In this document: positions 1-5,851 of the stretch, piece by piece | Numbering within the stretch: position 1 is the stretch's first letter | How the letters are laid out: every line of letters begins with the position of its first letter | Assembly (NCBI GenBank): GCA_002450755.1 | Contig: DKAI01000081.1 | Location: forward strand, 1 to 8,604 | Direction: 5' to 3' | Origin: Deltaproteobacteria bacterium UBA6930 | GTDB lineage: Bacteria > Myxococcota_A > UBA9160 > UBA6930 | Length of the DNA: 8,604 bases | Translations under genes and position numbers: made by a program | Notes under the pieces: generated by a model | Seen by the model: the letters and a program-made list of their open reading frames with translations, nothing else | The model's database searches: none | What the model was told of the DNA's origin: nothing

Positions 1-1038
1 GGCGCACCCGCTGCTCAACTCGCCCGGGCGATCAGAGGATCATTTTTACTTGCGCCCGGTCTTCTTCACAGAAATGGGGAAGCCACTCTACCTAGGCCCG
101 GCGGAGATAGAATAGGGCGTCGCAGAATCGACACACATGTAAGCGTCCTAAGACAACTTGGAGCTAAAATCGAGACCCGGGAAAATCAATACATTCTAAA
201 CCTTCCTCATGGTTTCCATGGTGCCGATATCTTTCTGGATGAAGCAAGTGTTATGGCTACCGAAAATGCGGTTATGGCAGCAGCTGTTGCATCGGGCGAT
301 ACCCGAATTGCCAATGCTGCATCCGAACCGCACGTGCAGGGCTTATGCAAGCAACTCATTGGTATGGGAGCGGAGATTCGTGGGATAGGAACAAACGTGC
401 TTGAGATTTCTGGGAAATCGACTCTCACTCCCTGTGTTCATACGATCGCCCCAGACCACATCGAGGTTGGTTCGTTTGTCGCGATTTCTGCAATGACAGG
501 AGGGGAGTTAACTATTCTCAACACCAATGCAAACGATATGAGAATGATTCAAATGGTCTTCGCAAAGCTCGGCGTAAGTTTAGAAATTGATCGTGACCGA
601 GTCTTTGTGCCTGGTGGACAAGAACTTATCGTCCAAAATGATTTCGATGGAGCAATTCCAAAAGTCGACGATGCTCCATGGCCAGGTTTTCCTAGTGACC
701 TGACCTCGATCGCTCTTGTTCTTGCAACCCAAGCACAAGGTACGGTCTTGATACATGAAAAAATGTTTGAGAATCGTCTCTTCTTTGTGGATCGCTTAAT
801 TTCAATGGGCGCCCGGGTCATTCTATGTGATCCTCATCGAGCCGTTGTGACCGGTCCTAGTAGACTTCAAGGCGATAGATTGACGTCTCCTGACATTCGG
901 GCAGGAATGGCGTTAATAGCGGCGGCTCTTTGCGCAGAAGGAGAATCACTCATTATGAATGCAGATCAAGTAGATCGTGGCTACGAAAACGTAGATTCAC
1001 GCTTGAGAGCTTTAGGCGCCGACATTACAAGGCAATAG
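1..1038 (+). CDS. murA: MurA-type UDP-N-acetylglucosamine 1-carboxyvinyltransferase, 5'-truncated, Cys-to-Asp form
   Basis: MurA transfers enolpyruvate from PEP to the 3'-OH of UDP-GlcNAc, the first committed step of peptidoglycan synthesis, in the cytoplasm. The frame is open from base 1 and gives 345 residues. By alignment to the roughly 420-residue family, about 75-80 N-terminal residues lie outside the window, including the conserved Lys near position 22. Visible landmarks are the loop PGGDRIGRRRIDTH (residues 33-46), DEASVMATEN (about 79-88), PDHIEVGSF, GFPSD with the presumed catalytic Asp at 697-699, SPDIRAG, and C-terminal RGYENVDSRLRALGA carrying the phosphate-binding Arg. The Cys that fosfomycin alkylates (Cys115 in E. 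coli) is Asp here (GAT at 106-108), as known in Mycobacterium and Chlamydia. The RIGRRRIDTH sequence differs from the usual xIGxRPxDLH, so this may be a distinct subfamily or a paralogue acting on another nucleotide. The fold and family are secure; the exact substrate is less so. Confidence 0.86.
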   Translation, partial: GAPAAQLARAIRGSFLLAPGLLHRNGEATLPRPGGDRIGRRRIDTHVSVLRQLGAKIETRENQYILNLPHGFHGADIFLDEASVMATENAVMAAAVASGDTRIANAASEPHVQGLCKQLIGMGAEIRGIGTNVLEISGKSTLTPCVHTIAPDHIEVGSFVAISAMTGGELTILNTNANDMRMIQMVFAKLGVSLEIDRDRVFVPGGQELIVQNDFDGAIPKVDDAPWPGFPSDLTSIALVLATQAQGTVLIHEKMFENRLFFVDRLISMGARVILCDPHRAVVTGPSRLQGDRLTSPDIRAGMALIAAALCAEGESLIMNADQVDRGYENVDSRLRALGADITRQ

Positions 1039-1075
1039 CTCTGTCATCTCGAAAGGCAATGTAGGATTTGTTTTT

Positions 1076-1645
1076 ATGACAACTACTCAGAATCACCCTA
1101 ACGTTATTGAACCAGAAAACAGTCTAATAATAATCATAGACTTTCAAGAAAACTACCGCTCTGTACTTTATCGGGGAGAACAAACAATCGAGAGGGCCCG
1201 TATACTGATAGAAGCAGCTTCTATTATGAATATTCCTGTGCTTTACACCGAACAGTACCCCAAAGGGCTTGGACCGACCTGTTCGGACATCTTGAATGCT
1301 CTGCCGAAAAACTCGAAGAGATTCGAGAAAGGTTCCTGCTCTATTTGGAAGTGCACAAACTTACCCGAATGGGTTGTCGGCCTAGGCAAAAAGCATGTCA
1401 TAGTCTCTGGAATTGAAACTCATGTATGCGTAAATCAAAGCGTTCACGATCTAATTAACCATGGGTATACTGTGCACCTTCCGGTCGATGCATTGACGTC
1501 GAGATCGATTCTTGAGCATGAGCAAGGCCTTGAAAAGATGTTTCTTTCTGGAGCACTTCCGGCGACCGTAGAACAAGTTCTTTTTGAATTGGTGCAAACG
1601 AACGAAAATATTCATTTTCATGAGATAAGGCAGTTAATTAAGTAA
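1076..1645 (+). CDS. Isochorismatase-fold cysteine hydrolase (YcaC-like)
   Basis: This 189-residue protein belongs to the isochorismatase-like cysteine hydrolases, which cleave amide, ureide or vinyl-ether bonds through an Asp-Lys-Cys triad. All three residues are visible: Asp22 in the strand-end motif IIIIDFQ, Lys85 in RFEKGSCS, and Cys118 in SGIETHVCV. GIETHVC also carries the residues of the family's cis-peptide. The segment TEQYPKGLGPT (58-68) is typical of the YcaC-related branch rather than of true isochorismatases such as EntB. There is no signal peptide, so it is expected in the cytoplasm. The ATG at 1076 follows a weak AGGA about ten bases upstream. The gene lies 37 bases after the MurA-type gene and 59 before the crotonase gene, so co-transcription is possible but not shown. 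The substrate cannot be read from sequence; nicotinamide-like amides, ureides or N-carbamoyl compounds are possibilities for the family. Confidence 0.85.
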   Translation: MTTTQNHPNVIEPENSLIIIIDFQENYRSVLYRGEQTIERARILIEAASIMNIPVLYTEQYPKGLGPTCSDILNALPKNSKRFEKGSCSIWKCTNLPEWVVGLGKKHVIVSGIETHVCVNQSVHDLINHGYTVHLPVDALTSRSILEHEQGLEKMFLSGALPATVEQVLFELVQTNENIHFHEIRQLIK

Positions 1646-1661
1646 GGCTCGATACCTTACT
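1641..1661 (+). other. Perfect 7-bp inverted repeat overlapping the hydrolase stop codon
   Basis: AGTAAGG at 1641-1647 and CCTTACT at 1655-1661 are exact reverse complements around a 7-base loop. Past an A-A mismatch, two further A/T pairs could form. The left arm contains the TAA stop (1643-1645) of the isochorismatase-like gene. No T-tract follows, so it is not a convincing intrinsic terminator. It could attenuate read-through into the crotonase gene or protect a processed 3' end, or it may be chance. Confidence 0.35.
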
Positions 1662-1704
1662 AAAGAATACCGAACAAAGTTGGTAAAAAGGATTCGAGAG
1701 ATAC

Positions 1705-2601
1705 ATGAATGACATCTTAAAATACGAGGTAAAAGATCGAATAGCTCGTATCACTCTCAATCGGCCTAGCAAAAGAAACGCTCTCTCTTTTGATCTCTTA
1801 TCTTTGCTTCATGATGCCCTTTGGGAGTCGGATGAAGATCGAACAGTCCATGCAGTAATTCTTCGTGGCGCTGGTCCATGCTTCAGTGCTGGTTACGATT
1901 TAACGAACTTCGGCGGTATAAAAAAGAAAACTGCATTCGGAACGTACAGAGGAATGCGAAGGTTCGATGACGATGCGTGGCACTTAGAACGGGCGCAGCG
2001 TTTGAGAATGGCAATTTTTGATATGCATAAGCCTGTTATCGCACAAGTTCACGGACATTGTCTTGCAGGCGGCACGGACATTGCACTTCTCTGCGACATG
2101 GTGATTGCATCAAATGATGCTGTTCTTGGATTCCCTCCTGCCAGAGATCTTGGCGCCCTTCCAAACCACATGTGGCTTTACCTAATCGGACCACAGTGGG
2201 CTAAGAGACTTACGTTAACCGGAGATACAATTACGGGAGAAGAAGCGGCTCAAATAGGGTTAGTAATGAAAGCTGTGGCGATAGAACACTTAGAAGGTGA
2301 GGTAGAAGGATTGGCGAAAAGACTTGGCGAAATCGATCAAGATCTTTTGTCGGCAAACAAAAGAGTAGTAAACCTCGGCTTAGAACTAATGGGCGCTCGG
2401 ACACTGCAAAGATTAGCTGCTGAAAATGATGCACGCGGGCATCAGGCGGAAAGCGCAGAAAATTTTCGACGAACAATGAAAGAAAGTGGACTTAAGAAAG
2501 CTTTACTTGAACGTGATCAAAAGTTCGGCGATGGGAGAGCTAAGGTGGTCGGTCCTGAATTGCGAGATGAAAAGGGTGTCTTGAAAGACCGTGATTCCTA
2601 A
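1705..2601 (+). CDS. Crotonase / enoyl-CoA hydratase-family protein with altered active site
   Basis: This 298-residue crotonase-fold protein is somewhat longer than the roughly 260 residues of typical enoyl-CoA hydratases, with an inserted polar stretch (about 72-92) and a charged C-terminal tail. The CoA-binding LNRPSKRNAL (18-27) and both oxyanion-hole segments, CFSAGYDL (59-66) and GHCLAGGTDIAL (117-128), are intact, so acyl-CoA binding is expected. The first catalytic Glu of classical hydratases (rat Glu144) aligns with Asp125. The second (Glu164, normally in xPExxLG) falls in GFPPARDLG (142-150), where no Glu is present. The stretch LGALPNHMWLYLIGPQWAKR marks a widespread subfamily of unknown reaction. 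Simple hydration of a trans-2-enoyl-CoA is therefore doubtful; isomerase, hydrolase or decarboxylase activity is possible. AAGGA lies 12 bases upstream of the ATG and GAGAG lies 4 bases upstream. It ends 21 bases from the convergent thioredoxin-like gene. Confidence 0.87.
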   Translation: MNDILKYEVKDRIARITLNRPSKRNALSFDLLSLLHDALWESDEDRTVHAVILRGAGPCFSAGYDLTNFGGIKKKTAFGTYRGMRRFDDDAWHLERAQRLRMAIFDMHKPVIAQVHGHCLAGGTDIALLCDMVIASNDAVLGFPPARDLGALPNHMWLYLIGPQWAKRLTLTGDTITGEEAAQIGLVMKAVAIEHLEGEVEGLAKRLGEIDQDLLSANKRVVNLGLELMGARTLQRLAAENDARGHQAESAENFRRTMKESGLKKALLERDQKFGDGRAKVVGPELRDEKGVLKDRDS

Positions 2602-2622
2602 AACCTGAATAAGACAAAATGC

Positions 2623-3174
2623 TCACGTCTTCGGTTTCGACAAACCTTTTTTCATTGCATTAAGAATATTGTCGGGGCTCCGATAATCGTAAAAGAATTG
2701 AAATCGTGATGGAACTGCAAAGATATCATCTCGTATTTCGCCTTCGGAAGAGAGTATGAAAGTGCGTGGAACATAAACTCCATCTGGCGAGAGATACCTA
2801 CTTGTAGCAGGCTCTTTATCCTGATTGACTAAGACCATTACATACTTTTTGGAAATGTCTTCAATCTTCGATTCGAAGAAGTTCTCACCATATTTCTTAC
2901 AGTGCGCGCACCAGTCCGCATAAACTAAAGCTAAAATAGGCTTGCCGCTGGCTCGTGCCTCTTCTAAACCTGAATCGTAGCGAGTCCAGGCTATCCCTTC
3001 CTCATTCCAATCAAGAGCCCCAGAAAGACGACCACCTTTGACTTTACTTTCACTGGGGACAAGAGCTTCCCTTTTTGGTTCGAGTTTTCCAAGGACTCTT
3101 TCTGGTTCGCCTTTTGAGTCACATGAAAGAATCATCATCACACCGAGCAAGAGAATTACAAGTCGGCGAGTCAT
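2623..3174 (-). CDS. Thioredoxin-fold lipoprotein resembling TXNDC12/AGR2
   Basis: Starting at the ATG at 3174, the protein has 183 residues. A TTG one codon upstream is also possible; a weak TAGGTAG precedes both. The N-terminus has two arginines, a hydrophobic stretch and ILSC, a plausible type II signal peptide with a lipidated Cys, followed by a polar linker of roughly 35 residues. A thioredoxin domain follows, with WCAHCK (CxxC) and the cis-Pro loop YVPR. The order IAWTRYDSGLEEARASGKP, WCAHCKK, YVMVLVNQDKEP, LSPDGVYVPRTF and AMKKGL closely matches, from memory, human TXNDC12 (ERp18/19) and AGR2, including the SPDGxYxPR signature. It probably reduces or isomerises disulfides in exported proteins, or handles thiols at the outer face of the membrane. 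Possible partners such as DsbD or CcdA are not in the window. It lies 78 bases after the cupin gene on the same strand and may have its own promoter. Confidence 0.82.
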   Translation of the reverse strand: MTRRLVILLLGVMMILSCDSKGEPERVLGKLEPKREALVPSESKVKGGRLSGALDWNEEGIAWTRYDSGLEEARASGKPILALVYADWCAHCKKYGENFFESKIEDISKKYVMVLVNQDKEPATSRYLSPDGVYVPRTFILSSEGEIRDDIFAVPSRFQFFYDYRSPDNILNAMKKGLSKPKT

Positions 3175-3252
3175 CAACTACCTAGTACCGAATAAAATTT
3201 GCACTCGACTTCAAATAGAAAACTCAATTGAAAGTACTCAACTATCTACGAG

Positions 3253-3702
3253 CTAGTTAGCAGGAGAAGAAGCCTGTTCAATCCGTCGCAGCTCCTCCCA
3301 CCCTAGATATCCCGTGAAGCCTTTGCTTTCTTCAAAGAATAGAACCGGTCCGTCACAGAGAAAAAGATATTCGGTATCTTCCAACGCTTCAGTAGCGCCG
3401 TGAATCATTCCATTTCGTTCATAGACATAGTCGCCCGCCTCAAGAGTTCCGTCTCTAACCTGAAGCTTTCCAGATAAAACAAAAGTATGAGCTGCGGTGA
3501 GATGCTTATGTTGAGGCGCAACATATCCTTTCAGCCATCGAAACAAAACTGCCCAACGTCCTGTTTCCTCACAAGTCCATAAAATTTTCATGGACCCTCG
3601 CTTGGGATCTCCAGGGTCAGGAATCCAGTCAACGTCACGAGTACGGACAAGAGTGTCCATAAGCTCAGCATTTAGAGGGCCTATTTCTTGTGGAAGTGCC
3701 AT
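3253..3702 (-). CDS. Single-domain cupin, putative metal-dependent dioxygenase (ChrR/DAD-like)
   Basis: This 149-residue protein has one cupin barrel. Motif 1, GYVAPQHKHLTAAHTFVLSG (59-78), supplies His65, His67 and His72, and motif 2, GDYVYERNGMIHGA (90-103), supplies His101. The position normally held by Glu in cupin motif 1 is thus His, giving a likely four-His metal site as in ChrR-like cupins and acetylacetone or 2,4'-dihydroxyacetophenone dioxygenase relatives. It is cytoplasmic, with no signal peptide. Its ATG lies one base beyond the stop of the upstream ABM-domain gene, and its GGAGAAGGG ribosome binding site (complement of 3711-3719) is inside that gene, so the two are very probably translationally coupled. 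A dioxygenase acting on an aromatic or diketone product of its partner is a reasonable inference. A non-enzymatic sensor or isomerase role cannot be excluded. Confidence 0.82.
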   Translation of the reverse strand: MALPQEIGPLNAELMDTLVRTRDVDWIPDPGDPKRGSMKILWTCEETGRWAVLFRWLKGYVAPQHKHLTAAHTFVLSGKLQVRDGTLEAGDYVYERNGMIHGATEALEDTEYLFLCDGPVLFFEESKGFTGYLGWEELRRIEQASSPAN

Positions 3703-3703
3703 C

Positions 3704-4018
3704 TTAAGATCCCTTCTCCAGCAATGTGTCTACTTCTCCCACTTGATATCGCTTAATAAGAATTTCAGTCACTCCGAAACCGCCCATTGCTTTTCCGAAA
3801 ACCGCCATATGCGGCGCCTTCATGTGAGCATCGAGCGCATCCTGAGAATCCCATTCTTCGAAGATCCGGAAGTGACCCGGCTCATCCAGGGTATGGGTAA
3901 AGACATAACTAATATTGCCTGCTTCCTTATGGGTTTCCGTCATGACTTCCTCCATAGCCTTCTTGGCAATTTCTAAATTATTAGGATCTATCCTAAGGTG
4001 ACCCGAAACTACTAACAT
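3704..4018 (-). CDS. Antibiotic biosynthesis monooxygenase (ABM) domain protein, YgiN-like
   Basis: This 104-residue protein is a single dimeric-ferredoxin-like ABM domain, the usual family length. Family landmarks are EAGNISYVF (32-40), the central strand FRIFEEWDSQDALDAHMKAPHM (50-71, with conserved Glu/Trp and His65, His70), and the closing strand EILIKRY. Members are small cofactor-poor oxygenases or quinol-quinone enzymes (YgiN, ActVA-Orf6 type); others bind or degrade haem. The ATG at 4018 is preceded by GGAG (complement of 4024-4027) at 5-base spacing. It is the first gene of the leftward block, diverging from the F420-reductase operon, and its stop is one base from the cupin start. 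Oxidation of a phenol or hydroquinone feeding the cupin is an inference from this pairing. Confidence 0.85.
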   Translation of the reverse strand: MLVVSGHLRIDPNNLEIAKKAMEEVMTETHKEAGNISYVFTHTLDEPGHFRIFEEWDSQDALDAHMKAPHMAVFGKAMGGFGVTEILIKRYQVGEVDTLLEKGS

Positions 4019-4119
4019 TTGAACTCCATTTCCTAGCTAACGCCGTTTTAAGCCTCTTGTAAGTAAACTAAGCAAATATCTTGGAAGGTCTTAGGAGAAT
4101 GGTCAAGATCTTTTAATTT

Positions 4120-4138
4120 TTCACCTCGAGGCAGTGAA
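4120..4138. promoter_or_regulatory. Candidate operator dyad in the divergent region
   Basis: TTCAC (4120-4124) and GTGAA (4134-4138) form an inverted repeat with a 9-base spacer, and the exact palindrome CCTCGAGG (4124-4131) lies largely inside it. The two symmetries are slightly off-centre from each other. The position, midway between divergent genes and overlapping a possible -10, suits a repressor site, but no regulator gene is present in the window to pair it with. Confidence 0.25.
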
Positions 4139-4218
4139 TAATCAATTTTAGTACCAAACGGAACAAAGAATCTCCAAAATTTGGGGCGAAGAGAGGCTAG
4201 ACTCCTGGTTCGTCTAAA

Positions 4219-4224
4219 AAGGAG
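4219..4224 (+). promoter_or_regulatory. Ribosome binding site fixing the start of the F420-reductase gene
   Basis: AAGGAG lies 7 bases before the ATG at 4232. This favours that ATG over the in-frame TTG at 4181, whose extra 17 residues are basic, unlike the family N-terminus, and have no such site. Confidence 0.8.
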
Positions 4225-4231
4225 AATTCTT

Positions 4232-4669
4232 ATGCCCTTACCTGAATGGATACAAAAACATCTTGATGCTTATTTGGCAACCGATGGAAGTGACGGACAC
4301 ATGTTTGACACGACCGCCGTAGGAGGTCCCGGTCCTATTCCTTGCCTTCTTTTAACTACCACCGGTCGGAAATCGGGTAATCCTTCAGTCCTGCCACTTA
4401 TTTATGGAGAGTCGGAAGCTGGTCCTGTCATAGTAGCTTCCAAAGGCGGTGCTCCAGATCACCCTGTCTGGTATCTAAATCTTGAGGCCAATCCTTCTGT
4501 AGAGGTACAAATTCTCGGTGAAAAATTCAGTGCCCGAGCGAGAACAGTAGAGGGCAACGAAAGACAGACCCTATGGGATCAGCTTGCACAACTATACCCG
4601 CCGTACAATGACTACCAGGCCAAAACCTCTCGGGAGATACCTGTCGTGGTCCTCGAGCGGGAGGGCTAG
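4232..4669 (+). CDS. F420H2-dependent (Ddn-type) nitroreductase/quinone reductase
   Basis: This 145-residue split-barrel protein belongs to the deazaflavin-dependent nitroreductase family typified by M. tuberculosis Ddn (Rv3547). Members use reduced F420 to reduce quinones, nitro compounds or activated double bonds. The F420-binding segments are evident: LLLTTTGRKSG (39-49), VASKGGAPDHPVWYLNLEANP (68-88) and LYPPYNDYQAKTSREIPVV (121-139). Tyr122, Tyr125 and Tyr128, and Ser70, correspond by a constant offset of 8 to Ddn Tyr130/133/136 and Ser78, as I recall them, which form the substrate pocket. The first 10-30 residues form the amphipathic N-terminal region often linked to membrane quinone access. 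It is the first gene of the rightward operon, ending 13 bases before the acyl-CoA dehydrogenase gene. Its presence implies that the host makes F420. The natural substrate is unknown; a quinone or unsaturated intermediate of the same pathway is an inference. Confidence 0.88.
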   Translation: MPLPEWIQKHLDAYLATDGSDGHMFDTTAVGGPGPIPCLLLTTTGRKSGNPSVLPLIYGESEAGPVIVASKGGAPDHPVWYLNLEANPSVEVQILGEKFSARARTVEGNERQTLWDQLAQLYPPYNDYQAKTSREIPVVVLEREG

Positions 4670-4682
4670 GTAAAAAGGCTCG

Positions 4683-5834
4683 ATGATTCTTAGCGAACGC
4701 CAATTGGCGTTAAGGGCAACGGCTCGCGACTTTGCGCAGCGCGAAATCGCGAGCCACGCTCTCGCTTGGGAAAAGCAGGGTAGCGGAGTTCCCGAGACCA
4801 CATTAGAAGGGATCGCTAAACTTGGCTTTTTTGGCATGCTTGTGCCCAAAGAATACGGTGGTGCCGGCTTAGACTTTGTTTCATACGCGCTCGTTACCGA
4901 AGAGTTCGCCGCTGCTGATTGTGGAATATGCAATCTCGTTAATGTTTCAAACTCTCCCGTGACAACAGCAATAAAAGACTATGGTACTAGGCAACAAATC
5001 GAAAAATTCCTCATACCCCTAGCGACAGGGGAAAAACGTGGATGTTTTTTGTTAACCGAGGCAAACGCCGGATCCGACGCAGCTGCAATCTCCTCCCGTG
5101 TTGAAACTACCGACTCCCGTAGGATTCTTCGTGGTTCAAAACAATTCGTAACTGCCGGTAAAAGTGCACATCTTGCGATGGTTATCGCGCGGCATGGTCT
5201 AAAATCGAAAGGTTCCGAATTAAGTGCCTACTTAATTCCGACAGATACTCCTGGTTTTCACGTCGAACGTCTGGAAGATAAGTTAGGTCATAGAAATTGC
5301 GACACTGCCGAAATTTCACTTAACGACATTGAAATTACTTCGGAAAATTTACTAGGTACCGAAGGAGAGGGATATAAAATTGCGCTTTCTTACCTAAACG
5401 GAGGCCGCATCGGTGTTGCAGCCCAGTCTGTAGGCGTGGCACGCGCGGCATTAGAAGCCGCTTTAGACTACGCAGATCATCGTGAAACTTTTGGGAAAAA
5501 GCTTAATGAGCATCAAGCTATATCTTTCAAACTATCCGAAATGGCTACTCGAGTAAGTGCCGCACGTGCCCTCACTCTACATGCCGCGAGCCTAGAAGAT
5601 GCAGGGGAAAAAGCGATTGCCGAAGCATCTATGGCAAAAGCATTCTCTTCAGATGTCGCTGAATGGGTATCTTCCGAGGCCCTCCAGATTCATGGTGGTT
5701 ACGGATTCCTTAAGAATACATCAGTAGAAAAGTATTACCGTGATGCACGGGTACTAAGAATTTATGAAGGAACAAATGAAATTCAAAATATGGTTATCGC
5801 ACGACAGCTGAAGTCCGGCTGGAAACCTCATTAG
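4683..5834 (+). CDS. Acyl-CoA dehydrogenase (FAD-dependent)
   Basis: The protein has 383 residues, the standard length for a soluble acyl-CoA dehydrogenase tetramer subunit that forms a 2,3-double bond in an acyl-CoA and passes electrons to ETF. Domains in order are an N-terminal helical part (1-110), a beta barrel with FAD motif CFLLTEANAGSD (121-132) and KQFVTAG (153-159), and a C-terminal helical domain with GGRIGVAAQSVG (240-251), HRETFGK (266-272) and ALQIHGGYGF (333-342). The catalytic base is Glu362 in RIYEGTNEIQ (359-368), the position used by short- and medium-chain enzymes and by glutaryl/butyryl-type members rather than by isovaleryl-CoA dehydrogenase. KLGHRNCDTAE matches the family's substrate-side loop. 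AAAGG lies 4 bases before the ATG. The chain specificity cannot be read from sequence. The operon context with a keto-acid hydratase suggests a short or aromatic-derived acyl-CoA. Confidence 0.93.
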   Translation: MILSERQLALRATARDFAQREIASHALAWEKQGSGVPETTLEGIAKLGFFGMLVPKEYGGAGLDFVSYALVTEEFAAADCGICNLVNVSNSPVTTAIKDYGTRQQIEKFLIPLATGEKRGCFLLTEANAGSDAAAISSRVETTDSRRILRGSKQFVTAGKSAHLAMVIARHGLKSKGSELSAYLIPTDTPGFHVERLEDKLGHRNCDTAEISLNDIEITSENLLGTEGEGYKIALSYLNGGRIGVAAQSVGVARAALEAALDYADHRETFGKKLNEHQAISFKLSEMATRVSAARALTLHAASLEDAGEKAIAEASMAKAFSSDVAEWVSSEALQIHGGYGFLKNTSVEKYYRDARVLRIYEGTNEIQNMVIARQLKSGWKPH

Positions 5835-5839
5835 AAAGC

Positions 5840-5844
5840 AGGAG
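5840..5844 (+). promoter_or_regulatory. Ribosome binding site for a TTG start
   Basis: AGGAG lies 7 bases before the TTG at 5852. No ATG or GTG nearby in this frame would keep the family's N-terminal helix, so the rare TTG start is well supported. Confidence 0.75.
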
Positions 5845-5851
5845 AAAAACT

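Larger units (their letters stand above)
4019..4231. promoter_or_regulatory. Divergent intergenic control region
   Basis: These 213 bases separate the leftward ABM-cupin genes from the rightward five-gene operon and contain no plausible coding sequence. Promoters for both directions must lie here unless transcription enters from further away. The centre is AT-rich. I cannot assign a convincing -35/-10 pair; AATAAT at 4137-4142 is a possible rightward -10 without a good -35. The region holds one notable dyad, listed separately. Confidence 0.5.

Noticed and set aside
1..252. The MurA-type gene being a pseudogene that starts at the internal ATG at 253
   Set aside because: The same frame is open to base 1 and encodes recognisable upstream MurA sequence including the active-site loop, so the gene is cut by the window edge rather than broken.
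549..821. Antisense open frame inside the MurA-type gene
   Set aside because: It is fully covered by conserved MurA coding sequence, and its translation is basic with no recognisable domain.
2602..2622. Bidirectional terminator between the convergent crotonase and thioredoxin-like genes
   Set aside because: The 21-base gap contains no inverted repeat or T-run that I can see, so any termination signal would have to lie within the genes.
3222..3241. Repeat of ACTCAA at a 14-base period upstream of the lipoprotein gene
   Set aside because: There are only two six-base copies in AT-rich sequence, so chance is the simplest explanation.
3590..3976. Forward open frame of 128 codons opposite the ABM and cupin genes
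   Set aside because: Both antisense genes have strong family signatures, and this translation shows none.
4172..4185. Near-palindrome CCAAAATTTGG as a second operator
   Set aside because: It is short, AT-rich and asymmetric by one base, and nothing else supports it.
4181..4231. N-terminal extension of the F420-reductase gene from a TTG at 4181
   Set aside because: The added residues are basic and unlike the family N-terminus. A good AAGGAG sits 7 bases before the ATG at 4232, and the extension would place that site inside coding sequence.
4592..4933. Antisense open frame of 113 codons across the reductase/dehydrogenase junction
   Set aside because: It lies opposite two clearly homologous genes, has no recognisable motif or domain, and its composition mirrors the opposite strand.
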